NCBI GenBank assembly: GCA_028287185.1
Contig: JAQBQD010000002.1
Span: 1 to 64,000, forward strand
Origin: Gemmatimonadota bacterium
Lineage (GTDB): Bacteria > Gemmatimonadota > Gemmatimonadetes > Longimicrobiales > Longimicrobiaceae
Length of the DNA stretch: 64,000 nt
Direction of reading: 5' to 3'
Both the position numbers and the translations under genes were made by a program. This document shows, in pieces, positions 42,196 to 50,863 of this stretch; the first letter of the stretch is position 1, and every line of letters begins with the position of its first letter. The notes beneath the pieces are model-generated. The model saw nothing but the letters and a program-made list of their open reading frames with translations. It had not been told where the DNA came from and did not search any database.

Positions 42196-42417
42196 TCAGA
42201 GGGTAGGGTGCGCGCGGGCGACGTGCAGCCGGATCGCCGCCTCGCCCTCCAGGGTGTCGAACGGGCAGGCGGCGCACGCGTGGTGCGGCAGGCCGTGCCA
42301 CGTGTCGGCGGTCCAACGGTCCACGGCCGTCGCCGGCTCGTGGGCGGCGGACTCCGGGCCCGCCACCGGCGGCACCACGGCGTCCGGCGTCTCGTCCGGC
42401 ACGGGCTTCTTCGTCAT
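42196..42417 (-). CDS. Small zinc-finger-like protein, 73 residues
   Basis: The C-terminal half has CAACPFDTLEGEAAIRLHVARAH, a C2-H2 spacing (Cys-x2-Cys ... His-x4-His). The N-terminus is Pro/Ala-rich and flexible. The start overlaps the previous gene by ATGA. An odd component of a structural operon; it could be regulatory. Confidence 0.65.
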   Translation of the reverse strand: MTKKPVPDETPDAVVPPVAGPESAAHEPATAVDRWTADTWHGLPHHACAACPFDTLEGEAAIRLHVARAHPTL

Positions 42418-42875
42418 GCAACCTCCGGGTCCGCTTCCGCGGTGTTGAAGTCCACTTGGAACGTGAGGACGGCGCGCCCGAGGTGTTCGGCGAGCTCGGC
42501 GCTGTCCCACGTCGCGGCCATCTCGCGCACGTCGCGCGCGCCGGCCGCGCGGAGCGCCGCGTTGTAGGTGGTCAACCGCGTCTCCGCCCAGCTAACCACA
42601 GGGTCCAGTGCGGCCTCCGGCACCTCGCCGGTGGCGTAGCACGCCACGTGAAACGTGAGTGTGCGGAGCAGGTGCGCCCCATCCGCGGATTGCGACTCGC
42701 GGCTCACGGCCTCCTCGCCGAAGAAGAGGATGACGACGGACCAGGTGGACGCGCCGCCAGGCCCGTCGAGCGGGCGGCGGCGGTCGCGGTAGACGCGCAT
42801 CCCCGCGGGGCGCGCGTCGTCCGCGATCGCCGCGAAGAGCGCCTGACCGATCGCCTCCCGCCGCGAGATGCCCAC
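42414..42875 (-). CDS. Tail terminator-like minor protein, 153 residues
   Basis: Mixed alpha-beta: FAAIADDARPAGMRVYRDRRRPL, WSVVILFFGEEAVSRE, LLRTLTFHVACYATGEV and LTFQVDFNT. Resembles lambda gpU-type tail terminators in length, strand order and gene position (just before the tube gene), but the call rests mainly on context. Confidence 0.65.
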   Translation of the reverse strand: MGISRREAIGQALFAAIADDARPAGMRVYRDRRRPLDGPGGASTWSVVILFFGEEAVSRESQSADGAHLLRTLTFHVACYATGEVPEAALDPVVSWAETRLTTYNAALRAAGARDVREMAATWDSAELAEHLGRAVLTFQVDFNTAEADPEVA

Positions 42876-42878
42876 GCG

Positions 42879-43175
42879 CTACGCCCCGTCCGCCAGCAGG
42901 ACGACCGTCAAGCCGCCATCGCGCGTGCGCATGTGGCCGCGGACCTGGTAGGCGGTGCCGCCCACCGTCAGGGCCGCGTCCTGCGCCAGGCCGGGCAGCG
43001 CGCCGGTCCGTACGGTGAGGGTCCACTTCGCCCCATACACACCCGTCTCCTCGGCCAGCAGGGCTTCGTCGGCCACCTGCAGGATGCCGAACGCGTTCAC
43101 GCCGCCGCACGTGGCCAGCGCACCGCCGGCGTCCGCCAGCATGAAGTCCAGGTCCTCCGTGAAGTTGATGCTCAC
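42879..43175 (-). CDS. Head-tail joining protein (gpFII-like), 98 residues
   Basis: Start GTG at 43175 overlapping the preceding stop. SINFTEDLDFMLADAGGALAT, then EETGVYGAKWTLTVRTGALPGL and GGTAYQVRGHMRTRDGGLTVVLL. Matches the short phage head-tail joining/attachment barrel (gpFII, often annotated ATP-binding sugar transporter-like). Confidence 0.7.
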   Translation of the reverse strand: MSINFTEDLDFMLADAGGALATCGGVNAFGILQVADEALLAEETGVYGAKWTLTVRTGALPGLAQDAALTVGGTAYQVRGHMRTRDGGLTVVLLADGA

Positions 43176-43405
43176 GCGGTCGCCCACGGGCGGAAGCGAT
43201 GCTGGAAGTCGCCGCGCCCGAGTATTCCGCCCGGAATGATCCGCACCTCGCGCGGCAACGCCGGCGCACGAAGCGGCGCGTGATGCGGCGCTTCGGCGCG
43301 CAGCCAATCCCACGCGGCGACGGCCGCGAGGGCGAGGGCGGCGCCGGCGCATGCGGCCAGCATGCGCGCCGTGCGGGAGGTGGCGCCCCGCCCCGCGCGG
43401 CTCAC
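43172..43405 (-). CDS. Small single-pass membrane protein, 77 residues
   Basis: One hydrophobic helix (MLAACAGAALALAAVAAWDWL, about 15-35) after an Arg-rich N-terminus; the C-terminal 40 residues are hydrophilic. It lies within the head-tail module, with 4-nt overlaps at both ends. A spanin or a virion membrane peptide is possible. The palindrome-like ATTCCGCCCGGAAT at 43224 lies in this gene. Confidence 0.55.
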   Translation of the reverse strand: MSRAGRGATSRTARMLAACAGAALALAAVAAWDWLRAEAPHHAPLRAPALPREVRIIPGGILGRGDFQHRFRPWATA

Positions 43406-43614
43406 GCCTCCGCCTTCGTGATCTCGACGTACTGCGCGCGGCCCCCGCCCACGAGCCCGGCCGCGAAGTGGGCCGACACCTCGCCGGGCACCGCGTACTC
43501 CTTTCCCTTCGCCAGGTCGTCGCCCTTCTCGCCCGTGACGTTGAAGGTGCCCATCCGGATGCGCCCGGTGGGGTGGTTCACGACCTCGCCCGTCGCCGTC
43601 TTCGTCTCCGCCAT
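43402..43614 (-). CDS. Hypothetical head-region protein, 70 residues
   Basis: MAETKTATGEVVNHPTGRIR, then GTFNVTGEKGDDLAKGKEYAVP and AAGLVGGGRAQYVEI. Small, possibly beta. It lies directly after the capsid gene, where head decoration or stabilising proteins are often found. ATG with good spacing; overlaps the next gene by ATGA. Confidence 0.6.
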   Translation of the reverse strand: MAETKTATGEVVNHPTGRIRMGTFNVTGEKGDDLAKGKEYAVPGEVSAHFAAGLVGGGRAQYVEITKAEA

Positions 43615-43643
43615 GATCGTGTTCCGTTCAGGTTGGGGGGGGT

Positions 43644-43677
43644 GCCGCCGGAGTTCCCGCGTGGAAACTCCGGCGGC
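43644..43677 (-). terminator. Hairpin after the capsid gene, containing a palindrome-like site
   Basis: Stem GCCGCCGGAGTT / AACTCCGGCGGC. Its loop region is CCCGCGTGGA, so TTCCCGCGTGGAAA (43654-43667) matches the TTTCCACGYGGAAA family with two changes. Probably limits read-through from the capsid gene. Confidence 0.6.
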
Positions 43678-43697
43678 CTCGAACGCTGCCGATGGCG

Positions 43698-46292
43698 CTA
43701 CGCGGTGCGCCCGTCCATGGTCTTGCTGAACGCCTCGGGATGGCGCAGGCAGGTTCCGACCATCGCGAAGGACGTGAGCTCGATGATCCCCTGCTTCTTC
43801 TTCGTGTACGGGTCGACGATCACGTCCAGCGCATTCCAGTAGCCCATCACCAGCTCGCTCCAGACGCCGAAGGCGATCGCGTGGCAGTCCGACGACGTGC
43901 CCTTGGTGAGCCCCTGGGGCACCTGCTTGGACGACAGGGCGGTGTAGCCGTTCACTTCGTCGCCCTCCCAGATGGCCTGCGCGATCGTGTTGCCCAGCCG
44001 CGCCGTCTGCTTGAGCTTGCCGCGGATGCCGGGCGTGCTCAGGTAGCCCATCTTGCCGATGTCGGCGTTGCTGTCGGTGATGGCCGTCTCCAGGTCCACG
44101 ATGGTGGCCCACGTGGGCGCGCCGCCGTTGGTGCCCACCGGGACGGAGTTGACGCCGGAGGTGTAGAGCACGCCCGTGGGCTCGTTCGTGCTCCCGCTCG
44201 CGTTGCCGGCGATGCCGACGCGATCGAACTCCAGGGCGTTCTTCTTGTAGAGGTCGTCCTGGACCAGCCCCTCGCCGCCGTAGGTGTTCATCACCAGGAA
44301 CTGCCGGGTGAACCCCGTGCTGATCTGGACCGTCTTCGCGTTGAGCGCCACCTGCGTGTAGCTGGTGTCGCTGTCCGCGACATCGGCGCCGGGGTTCTCG
44401 CCGATCCACACGGCGGTCGTGCTGCCCGTCTGCTTGGGCAGCGCGACGTTGCCCTTGAGGCCGTTCAGCACGGTGATGCCGAGCTGGCCCAGCCGCATGC
44501 GGGGACGCAGCAGGTCGATGAACTCTCCGCCCTGCGTGAACACCATCTCCGCGCCCTTGGTGGCGGTGCCGGCCGACTGGACCGCCACCACGGACGCGCT
44601 CGGCAGCATCGTGGGCAGCAGGATGCCGCGCGGCGCGTAGCCGCTCGGAAGGTTCCGCTGGATCTCCGCGGCGACCTCGCGCTCGAAGGCGTCGTCCACC
44701 TTGGCCGCGCTGCCGAACACCTCGCCCTTCACGTCGTTGCGGTGCGCCTCGCCGAGGATGGCGCGCACCATGGAGAACCGCTTCCCGTCCCGGGGGGACA
44801 GGTCCGCCAGCGGGTTGCGCATGGCGTCGATGTTCTGGCGGAAGCGGCGGGCGATGTCGGCGCCCACGTCCGCCGCCGCCATCGGCGTCGCGATGTACTC
44901 CGCCGCCTCGCCGACGATGCCGTGGCCATCGCAGAGCGCGCGGATCTGTGCGGCGCGCTGCAGCTCCGCGCCGCGGTCCGCGCCGGCGCTCGCGCGCACG
45001 GTGCGGGTGGGGTCTTCGGTTCCGCTGGCGGCCGTGGCCGCCGTACCCGGTACGGGCATGGTGCTCTCCTTGGCCGCGTGGGCCGGTGGTGTCGCGGGGG
45101 GGTAGATCCTCGCCGCCGCGGCCCCGCCCGCGGTCGAAGCGTCCACATCCAGCGTCGCGCTCGCGCCCTGCGCCAGCACGTGCCGCAGTCCGTCGGTGGG
45201 CAGCAGAGCCGCGAGCCTGAGCCCGGCGAAGCGCCCCTCCACGTCCTCGCCGCCCCGCCCGCAGTCCGGGCAGCACAGCACGCCGTCTCCGTCTTCCTCC
45301 AGTGGGACACCGCAGTCCGGGCACACCTCGCCGTCCTCCTCCCATCCTTCCGCGCGCGGGGCCGATGCGGCCCCCGGCTCCCCGCGCCGCGCCGCCATGC
45401 GGCCACTCCCCAGCGCACCCGCCCCCTGTGCGCTGGCCTCGCTTACGAGTGCCGAAGCCGAGACGCCCAACTCCGCGAGCAGATCTTCGAAGGTCGAGAT
45501 CCGGTGCACCACGCCCGCGGCCAGCGCCTCCTCGGCGAGCATGGTGCGACCCTGCCCGAACCGGGCGTGCACTTCTTCGGGCGTGAGTCCCATGTTCCGG
45601 GCGACATCGCCCTCGAAGCTCTGGCCGATGATCGTCACCTGGTTGACCAGGTAGGCCAGCGCCTCGGGCGACAGCGGCTCGCCCGCGAACCCTTCCGCCT
45701 TGTGCAGCGGATAGCGGATGATCGTCTGCTTGAACCCGTGCTCCGCGTCGTATCCGGCGGTGTCCACGTGGAGCATGAAGGCGCCGAGCGCGGGCACCTG
45801 GCCGGACGGGGTGATGACGATCTCGTGGGCCGCGGACGCGGCCCAGTAGGCCGCGCTCGCGCAGATCGGGTCCACGTGGGCGATGATCTTCTTCGCCGCG
45901 CGGGCCTCGAAGATCTTCCGCGACAGTTCCGGGACGCCGAGGACGCTGCCCCCGGGCGAGTCGCACCGGATCACGATCGTTCCCACCGACGCGTCGTCCA
46001 CCAGCGCGTCGAACCGCTGGCCGAACTTCTCGCAGGACACGCCGCCGCTGAACGCCGCGATGCCCTCCAGGCGCCGCGACATCGTCCCGTACATCGGCAG
46101 CACGGCCACGCCCCCGCCCTGCTGCAGGACGGCCGGGCGCGCGTTGCCGGCGACGATGCGGAGCTGTTCCGCGTCCACCGTTCCGCCCGTGCCGCGCAGC
46201 TCCAGGAAGGCGGCGATCTCGTCCAGCTTGTCGGGCAGGATCGCCCACACCTGGCCGGCGGCGGCACGGATGACTCGCTGTAGGCTGCTCAT
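43698..46292 (-). CDS. S49-type head protease fused to HK97-fold major capsid protein
   Basis: An 864-residue fusion. Residues about 60-270 are an S49/ClpP-like phage protease, with Ser146 in CASAAYW and Lys198 in YPLHKAEG. Residues about 324-344 form a zinc-ribbon-like CPDCG ... CCPDCG. Residues about 430-864 are an HK97-type capsid: WIGENPGADVADSDTS, GEGLVQDDLYKKNALEFDR and NEPTGVLYTSG. An internal ATG at 45059 (residue 412) has a perfect AAGGAG site six bases upstream, so a separate 453-residue scaffold-capsid product is likely, much as lambda Nu3 starts inside gene C. Confidence 0.88.
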   Translation of the reverse strand: MSSLQRVIRAAAGQVWAILPDKLDEIAAFLELRGTGGTVDAEQLRIVAGNARPAVLQQGGGVAVLPMYGTMSRRLEGIAAFSGGVSCEKFGQRFDALVDDASVGTIVIRCDSPGGSVLGVPELSRKIFEARAAKKIIAHVDPICASAAYWAASAAHEIVITPSGQVPALGAFMLHVDTAGYDAEHGFKQTIIRYPLHKAEGFAGEPLSPEALAYLVNQVTIIGQSFEGDVARNMGLTPEEVHARFGQGRTMLAEEALAAGVVHRISTFEDLLAELGVSASALVSEASAQGAGALGSGRMAARRGEPGAASAPRAEGWEEDGEVCPDCGVPLEEDGDGVLCCPDCGRGGEDVEGRFAGLRLAALLPTDGLRHVLAQGASATLDVDASTAGGAAAARIYPPATPPAHAAKESTMPVPGTAATAASGTEDPTRTVRASAGADRGAELQRAAQIRALCDGHGIVGEAAEYIATPMAAADVGADIARRFRQNIDAMRNPLADLSPRDGKRFSMVRAILGEAHRNDVKGEVFGSAAKVDDAFEREVAAEIQRNLPSGYAPRGILLPTMLPSASVVAVQSAGTATKGAEMVFTQGGEFIDLLRPRMRLGQLGITVLNGLKGNVALPKQTGSTTAVWIGENPGADVADSDTSYTQVALNAKTVQISTGFTRQFLVMNTYGGEGLVQDDLYKKNALEFDRVGIAGNASGSTNEPTGVLYTSGVNSVPVGTNGGAPTWATIVDLETAITDSNADIGKMGYLSTPGIRGKLKQTARLGNTIAQAIWEGDEVNGYTALSSKQVPQGLTKGTSSDCHAIAFGVWSELVMGYWNALDVIVDPYTKKKQGIIELTSFAMVGTCLRHPEAFSKTMDGRTA

Positions 46293-48004
46293 GGTGCGAC
46301 CGGGGTGCGGGGTTGGGTGTCGTCGGAGAGTGCGAGCGCCTGGAGGGCCAGGCGGCGCGCGTCCATCGGGTAGCGCTCCAGGGCGACCACGTGGGCCGCG
46401 AGGTCGTCCAGGCGGGAGGCGTAGTCGAGGCTCGCCGCCGCGTCGTCCGCCGGCGGCGAGGGCTTGCCCGGGGCGCCGTCGTCGAAGAGCGGCGGCTTCA
46501 CCGCCACCGGGACGGGCGCGCCGAGCATCACGCCGTTCAGCCGGGCGAACCGCTCCTCTTCCGCGCGCTCCAGGACGACGGTTTCGAAGTCCAGCCCGCG
46601 GCGGGCACACACCTGCGTGCGCGACGCGAACCCCTCTTCCACGTCGGCCTTCGCGGCGAGGGAGTCTTTAAGGGGGTCCACCCAATCCATCCCGTCGGGA
46701 TGCCAGGTGCACGCCGTGTAGCTGGTGAAGTTGAGCGACGGGAGATGTAGCGTGCCCGTCGTGGCGGACCACTTCACATAGTCCGCGTAGGCGGGCTCGT
46801 CGAAGCGGCGGATCATCCGCCACTGCATCCATTCGAAGGACTTCCAATCGTTCAGCTTCCCTTCCCGCAGCCCGCTGTAGCTCGCTTCGGAGAGGTCGTT
46901 CGCCAGCATGCTGTAGCCGACGTTCATGCCTGAGGCGACGCTGCGCAGACCCGCCTTGATGAAGAATGGGTAGGCCGTCGTCGGATGGTCCGGGTTGAGC
47001 TGGGTAGCCTTCCAGCCGGCGGGAAGCGCGTCCCAGCTCCCCGGCTCCACGCTCAGGGGAAGCTCCGTCGGCGGGGTGAAGCCGTCCGGGTCGTCGGGGT
47101 CCCCAGGCGGAGCGGCCTTGTCCGGGTCCAACTCGAAGAAGCCGGGCTTCGCGGCGCCGACGCGGGCGGCGACCAATTCGGCTTGTTCGTATCCTTCGAG
47201 CATGTTGAGTCGAAGGAGCACGGGCGCGAGCGGCGTGGTGCCGCGCGTCTGGCCGGCCTGCAGGACCACGGCGTCGAAGATCACCTGGTCCGCGGGGACG
47301 CGGATGCGGCGGAGATCCTCGCCGGCGTACTGGTAGTCGTGCGGGTGGCGGTTCCACAGGTGGTAGGCCACGTGGCGGCCGAAGCGGTCCACCTCGATGC
47401 CCATCCGCACCTGGTTGCCGGAGCCGGGATAGATCTCGTTGAACCGTTCGTCCAGCAGGTCCGGGTCGATCCACTGGTAGGAGATGCCGTGCTTGCCCAT
47501 GCCGGGCAGCTTGCGGCAGATGAACTCGCCGTCGATGCACATCGACTCGACGTACGCCGCCTCCATCTCCGCGCGCGACATCCGGCCGTCGGCGCTGAAA
47601 TTCTCCGCCCGGCCGAAATCCTCCCATCCGGCTTCCAGCGCCGCATTCGTCGCCCGGTCCAGCCCGCCCACCAGGTCGCGCACCTTCGGCTTCATGCGCA
47701 CGCCGTGCGGGCCCACGACGTTGAGCGCCATCATCCGGCGGAACCGCGTCACGTGCGGGTTGTCGCGCGCGAGCTGGCGGGCCCGGCTGCGCAGGACGCG
47801 CAGGTCGTAGCGGACGATGCGGTCGGCGCTCGCGTACACGGCGCCCACCCAATCCGCCGTCAGGCGCCCGTGCTGCGCGCCGGCGTGCATGGTGTTCGCC
47901 TGGACGCGAGGCGCGGCGGCCGCTTCGTCGGCGGCCGCGAGGTCCGCCACGAGCTGCGCGCGCAGCGAGGCGCGGCTGCGCCGGAGGTCAAGTAGGCGGG
48001 CCAA
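46289..48004 (-). CDS. Portal protein (lambda family)
   Basis: A 571-residue lambda gpB-type portal: VRYDLRVLRSRARQLARDNPHVTRFRRMM, NVVGPHGVRM, YQWIDPDLLDERFN, GIEVDRFGRHVAYHLW and FDAVVLQAGQTRGTTPLAPVL are family landmarks. The C-terminus is Asp/Ala/Pro-rich. The TTG at 48004 gives the expected N-terminus and overlaps the preceding gene; the ribosome site is weak. It overlaps the protease-capsid start by ATGA. Confidence 0.92.
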   Translation of the reverse strand: MARLLDLRRSRASLRAQLVADLAAADEAAAAPRVQANTMHAGAQHGRLTADWVGAVYASADRIVRYDLRVLRSRARQLARDNPHVTRFRRMMALNVVGPHGVRMKPKVRDLVGGLDRATNAALEAGWEDFGRAENFSADGRMSRAEMEAAYVESMCIDGEFICRKLPGMGKHGISYQWIDPDLLDERFNEIYPGSGNQVRMGIEVDRFGRHVAYHLWNRHPHDYQYAGEDLRRIRVPADQVIFDAVVLQAGQTRGTTPLAPVLLRLNMLEGYEQAELVAARVGAAKPGFFELDPDKAAPPGDPDDPDGFTPPTELPLSVEPGSWDALPAGWKATQLNPDHPTTAYPFFIKAGLRSVASGMNVGYSMLANDLSEASYSGLREGKLNDWKSFEWMQWRMIRRFDEPAYADYVKWSATTGTLHLPSLNFTSYTACTWHPDGMDWVDPLKDSLAAKADVEEGFASRTQVCARRGLDFETVVLERAEEERFARLNGVMLGAPVPVAVKPPLFDDGAPGKPSPPADDAAASLDYASRLDDLAAHVVALERYPMDARRLALQALALSDDTQPRTPVAP

Positions 48005-48533
48005 ACGTCACCCGGATGGGAACGAAGACGGCGCCCGGCGCGCGCTCGCGCCGCACTTCGTCCTTGTACTTGGACCGCAGGGAGTGGAGCTCCTTGATCG
48101 GGATCTTCGTGACGGCGCGGCCCTCGATCTGGTAGCTCTCCAGGTCGGCGGCGAGACGGCCCTCCAGGCGCGCTTCGATGATCGCGAGGGTGCGCTGCGC
48201 GTGGGACGTGGCGGCCGCCGCCGTCTCCGGATCGGGCGCCACGGTGACCGGCTGGCGGAGCACCTCGCGGCGCTCGCCGCCGGAGCGCACGAAGCCGAAG
48301 AGCTTGTAGGTGCCGGGGCTGATCGAGGCGGTGGTCGTGGCGGGGATCGTGGTGCGCCACCCGCCGCCGGACGCCACCACGCATCCCGCGTCGATCGCGA
48401 CGCGTGCCGGCCCGGACAGCACCCACGACAGCGTCCACGTGGCCGACGGGAACTCCGCGGCCGCGAAGTCCCACTGCCAGGTATCCCCGGCGGTGGTGCG
48501 CTGCGGCGGGCCTGCGGGCACGGACGGCGGCAT
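47988..48533 (-). CDS. Head-tail connector (gpW-like) with extra N-terminal domain
   Basis: 181 residues from the Met at 48533; start uncertain. The C-terminal about 60 residues (LESYQIEGRAVTKIPIKELHSLRSKYKDEVRRE) fit the gpW head-completion pattern. The N-terminal about 100 residues are a beta-sandwich-like addition (TWQWDFAAAEFPSATWTLSWVLSG ... GTYKLFGFVRSGG) not found in the 68-residue lambda protein. It lies between terminase and portal, exactly where gpW belongs. Confidence 0.7.
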   Translation of the reverse strand: MPPSVPAGPPQRTTAGDTWQWDFAAAEFPSATWTLSWVLSGPARVAIDAGCVVASGGGWRTTIPATTTASISPGTYKLFGFVRSGGERREVLRQPVTVAPDPETAAAATSHAQRTLAIIEARLEGRLAADLESYQIEGRAVTKIPIKELHSLRSKYKDEVRRERAPGAVFVPIRVTFGPPT

Positions 48534-48566
48534 GGGCAAGGGGGCCGTAGGGTACAAACACAGAAA

Positions 48567-48597
48567 GCCCCACCCCGGCATTGTCGCCGGGTGGGGC
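48567..48597 (-). terminator. Terminator inside the late operon
   Basis: Stem GCCCCACCCGGC / GCCGGGGTGGGGC on the minus strand with a 6-nt loop, followed by TTTCTGTGTTTGT. It lies between the zinc-ribbon gene and the gpW-like gene, so passage into the structural genes would need antitermination or a new promoter. Confidence 0.7.
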
Positions 48598-48656
48598 CTC
48601 TTAGCGGGCAGGTGATTCGGGAGCCCCGGGAGAACGCACGGGACCTGAATGCAAGT

Positions 48657-48920
48657 CTATGCGGAGCCGTCGCCCCCGTCAATACCGGCGGCTGGTGCCC
48701 GCTCCATGAACGCGTCGTGCCATGCGCTCGCGTAGAGGGTGTAGACTCGATTGCACAGGCGCCCGCCCGCCCGCGTCCGCTTGCACTGGTAGGTCTGCAC
48801 CGGCTCCTGTCGGGGCAGGTGGTCGTACCCGTGCACGTGGGCGGCGTAGACCCGCAACGCCGGGGCCGAGGCGCACGCCGGGCACTGGGCCGCGAGGATG
48901 AACAGCGGTCCGATGCTCAA
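48657..48920 (-). CDS. Zinc-ribbon protein, 87 residues
   Basis: A TTG start overlapping the terminase stop (TTGA) gives MSIGPLFILAAQCPACASAP. The cysteines in CPAC and YQCKRTRAGGRLCNRVY suggest a zinc ribbon. The C-terminus is acidic. A terminator follows, supporting the gene end. Could be a regulator of late expression, but no homology is asserted. Confidence 0.6.
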   Translation of the reverse strand: MSIGPLFILAAQCPACASAPALRVYAAHVHGYDHLPRQEPVQTYQCKRTRAGGRLCNRVYTLYASAWHDAFMERAPAAGIDGGDGSA

Positions 48921-50863
48921 CCGTCCCCGCTCACGAACGACGAACGCACCCGCGTCCGCTTCGCCGCCTTCCGCGCCGGCGGCTTCGCGCCCTCGGCAGC
49001 CGGCTTCCACTCGCTGTGTCGCCGCGCCATCTCCGGCAGGCGCCGCACGAACGTCGGGTCCCGCATCTCCAGCGCGCGCAGCGCGGCGAGCGCGTAGCCG
49101 GCGCAGTCCAGCGCCTCGTTCCGCTGGCCCTGAGACTTGAGAACCCAGGTCCGGTGCGGCCGTCCGTTCACGTAGCGCGTCGCCCGCTTCTCGGCTGTCA
49201 GTTGCTCGAACCATGCGGAGTCTGCCCATTCGGGGAAGTGCACGAAATTGCGCACGGGCTCGCCCGGCGCGGCCTCGGGTGGACGAACGGTCCGGAGCCG
49301 TGCATCCAGGTTGTCTTTCGCACCGTCGATCCCCACGACGTAGGTGGGGCGCTTCCGGCTGCGGAACCGCGCTTTCCGGTCCTTCTCCGGCGCCTTGAGC
49401 AGCTCGCGCCCGGGGCCACTCCGCCCCATCACCGGGATGCAGTTCGCCAGGCGTTCGCAGAAGCGGTGCACCATCTCGGTGTTGTGGCCGGCGTCGATGG
49501 CCGCGAAGGCGATCGGGATCTGCGCCCCGCTTTCGTGCGTGAAGCGGCGGTTGCGCAGATAGTCGAGCACGCGGCCCCACACCTCGGGCTGCGCCGGCTC
49601 GCCGTCGAACACCTCCACGGCGATCACCCACGACTCCCCGCCGCCGCCGTAGCCCCACGTGTGCAGCTCCACGCGGTCGCCCTGGACGTCGCCGCCCGTG
49701 ACCAGGGCGCCCACCCCGTGCGGCACCTCGGCCGCGTACCGCTCCGCGCGGCCGGCAAGGAAGTCCCCGTCCAGGCTCTCGTCCGGCTCCTTGTACGGGA
49801 GCGCCAGGGTTCCCGTCACGAACGCCTTCATCCCCCCCGGCTCGCGCGCTGCACGGATGAAGCGGCGTGCGACCATGTCCCAGCTCAGGAAGGGCGAGTA
49901 GAGCGACGCCAGGTGGAAGCCCGCCACGTCGCGGTCCGGGAAGCGAGGCACCCACTCGCCCGAGGCGAGCATGGCGGGCTTGTGGCGCTCACTGATGTAC
50001 TGGTCGCACTGCCGGCAAACGTAGTGCACCGAACCGGGGATCAGGTCGCCGGAATCGCTGGTCTGCCACACGAAGCGGAATGCGCCCGTCTGGTCCGCGT
50101 CGTCTTCGCCGTCACGCCAGCGAAGCACCTGCATCACGCCGCAGTGCGGGCAAGGGACGTGATACTCCTCGAACGTGCTGGCCAGCAGCTCCTTCCAAAT
50201 CCGCGAGGCGCCCCACACCGTCGGCGTGCTGACGATCAGGCCCTTCGCTTCATCGCCGAACGTCGTCAGCCGCAGCCTCAGCAGCTCCAGCGGATCGCCC
50301 TGCCCATCGAGGTCCACGTCCCACTCGTCCACCTCCTCGGCGATGAAGCGCTTCGCGGTGTCGGATTTCAGGTCCGATGCGGAGCCTGCCGTGCCCGCCA
50401 TCATCCACCCGCCCGCGAAGATCTTGCGGGCGAGCGAGTCCGAGCTGTCGCGGCGGCCCGTGCGGGGGAACATGGCCCGCAACACAGGCGTGTCCTGGAG
50501 GAGCGGATCCAGGCGGGTGAGGCTCCAGTTTTCGTATTTCTTCTGCGTGGGCCAGATCACCAGGACGCCCGACGGGTCCTGATGCATCGTGAATCCGAGG
50601 AAGTTCTCGCCGATGGTACTCTTCCCGATCTGCGCCCCCGTGCAGAGCACCACCTCGCGGTAGCGGCGGTCCGTCAGGCAGCACATGGGCCGGCGGAAGA
50701 ACGGCGTCAGGTCCGTTCGGTAGCGGCCCTGCACCGGCGCGTCCCGCGGCATCACCCGGAAGCTATCGGCCCAGGCGTCCACCGTGATCTGCGGCCGGGG
50801 AGCGAAGGCGCGCATCGCCATCCCCGCCACCATCCGTCGGACGCGCGCGGTGATGGAGCTCAT
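48917..50863 (-). CDS. Terminase large subunit (gpA family)
   Basis: 648 residues. The ATPase Walker A variant CTGAQIGKST is at about residues 74-83, and Walker B and catalytic Glu are in RFIAEEVDEWD. A zinc-like CPHCG ... CRQCD is in the middle. The nuclease part has VTGGDVQGDRVELHTWGYG and AIDAGHN. Lambda gpA-type terminases package cos-ended DNA. It overlaps the small subunit by ATGA. Confidence 0.93.
   Translation of the reverse strand: MSSITARVRRMVAGMAMRAFAPRPQITVDAWADSFRVMPRDAPVQGRYRTDLTPFFRRPMCCLTDRRYREVVLCTGAQIGKSTIGENFLGFTMHQDPSGVLVIWPTQKKYENWSLTRLDPLLQDTPVLRAMFPRTGRRDSSDSLARKIFAGGWMMAGTAGSASDLKSDTAKRFIAEEVDEWDVDLDGQGDPLELLRLRLTTFGDEAKGLIVSTPTVWGASRIWKELLASTFEEYHVPCPHCGVMQVLRWRDGEDDADQTGAFRFVWQTSDSGDLIPGSVHYVCRQCDQYISERHKPAMLASGEWVPRFPDRDVAGFHLASLYSPFLSWDMVARRFIRAAREPGGMKAFVTGTLALPYKEPDESLDGDFLAGRAERYAAEVPHGVGALVTGGDVQGDRVELHTWGYGGGGESWVIAVEVFDGEPAQPEVWGRVLDYLRNRRFTHESGAQIPIAFAAIDAGHNTEMVHRFCERLANCIPVMGRSGPGRELLKAPEKDRKARFRSRKRPTYVVGIDGAKDNLDARLRTVRPPEAAPGEPVRNFVHFPEWADSAWFEQLTAEKRATRYVNGRPHRTWVLKSQGQRNEALDCAGYALAALRALEMRDPTFVRRLPEMARRHSEWKPAAEGAKPPARKAAKRTRVRSSFVSGDG

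Noticed and set aside
43692-46283. 863-codon rightward open frame opposite the capsid gene
   Set aside because: Antisense to an unmistakable protease-capsid gene.
48567-48597. Riboswitch or RNA thermometer
   Set aside because: Simple perfect stem followed by T-rich sequence; a terminator explains it.
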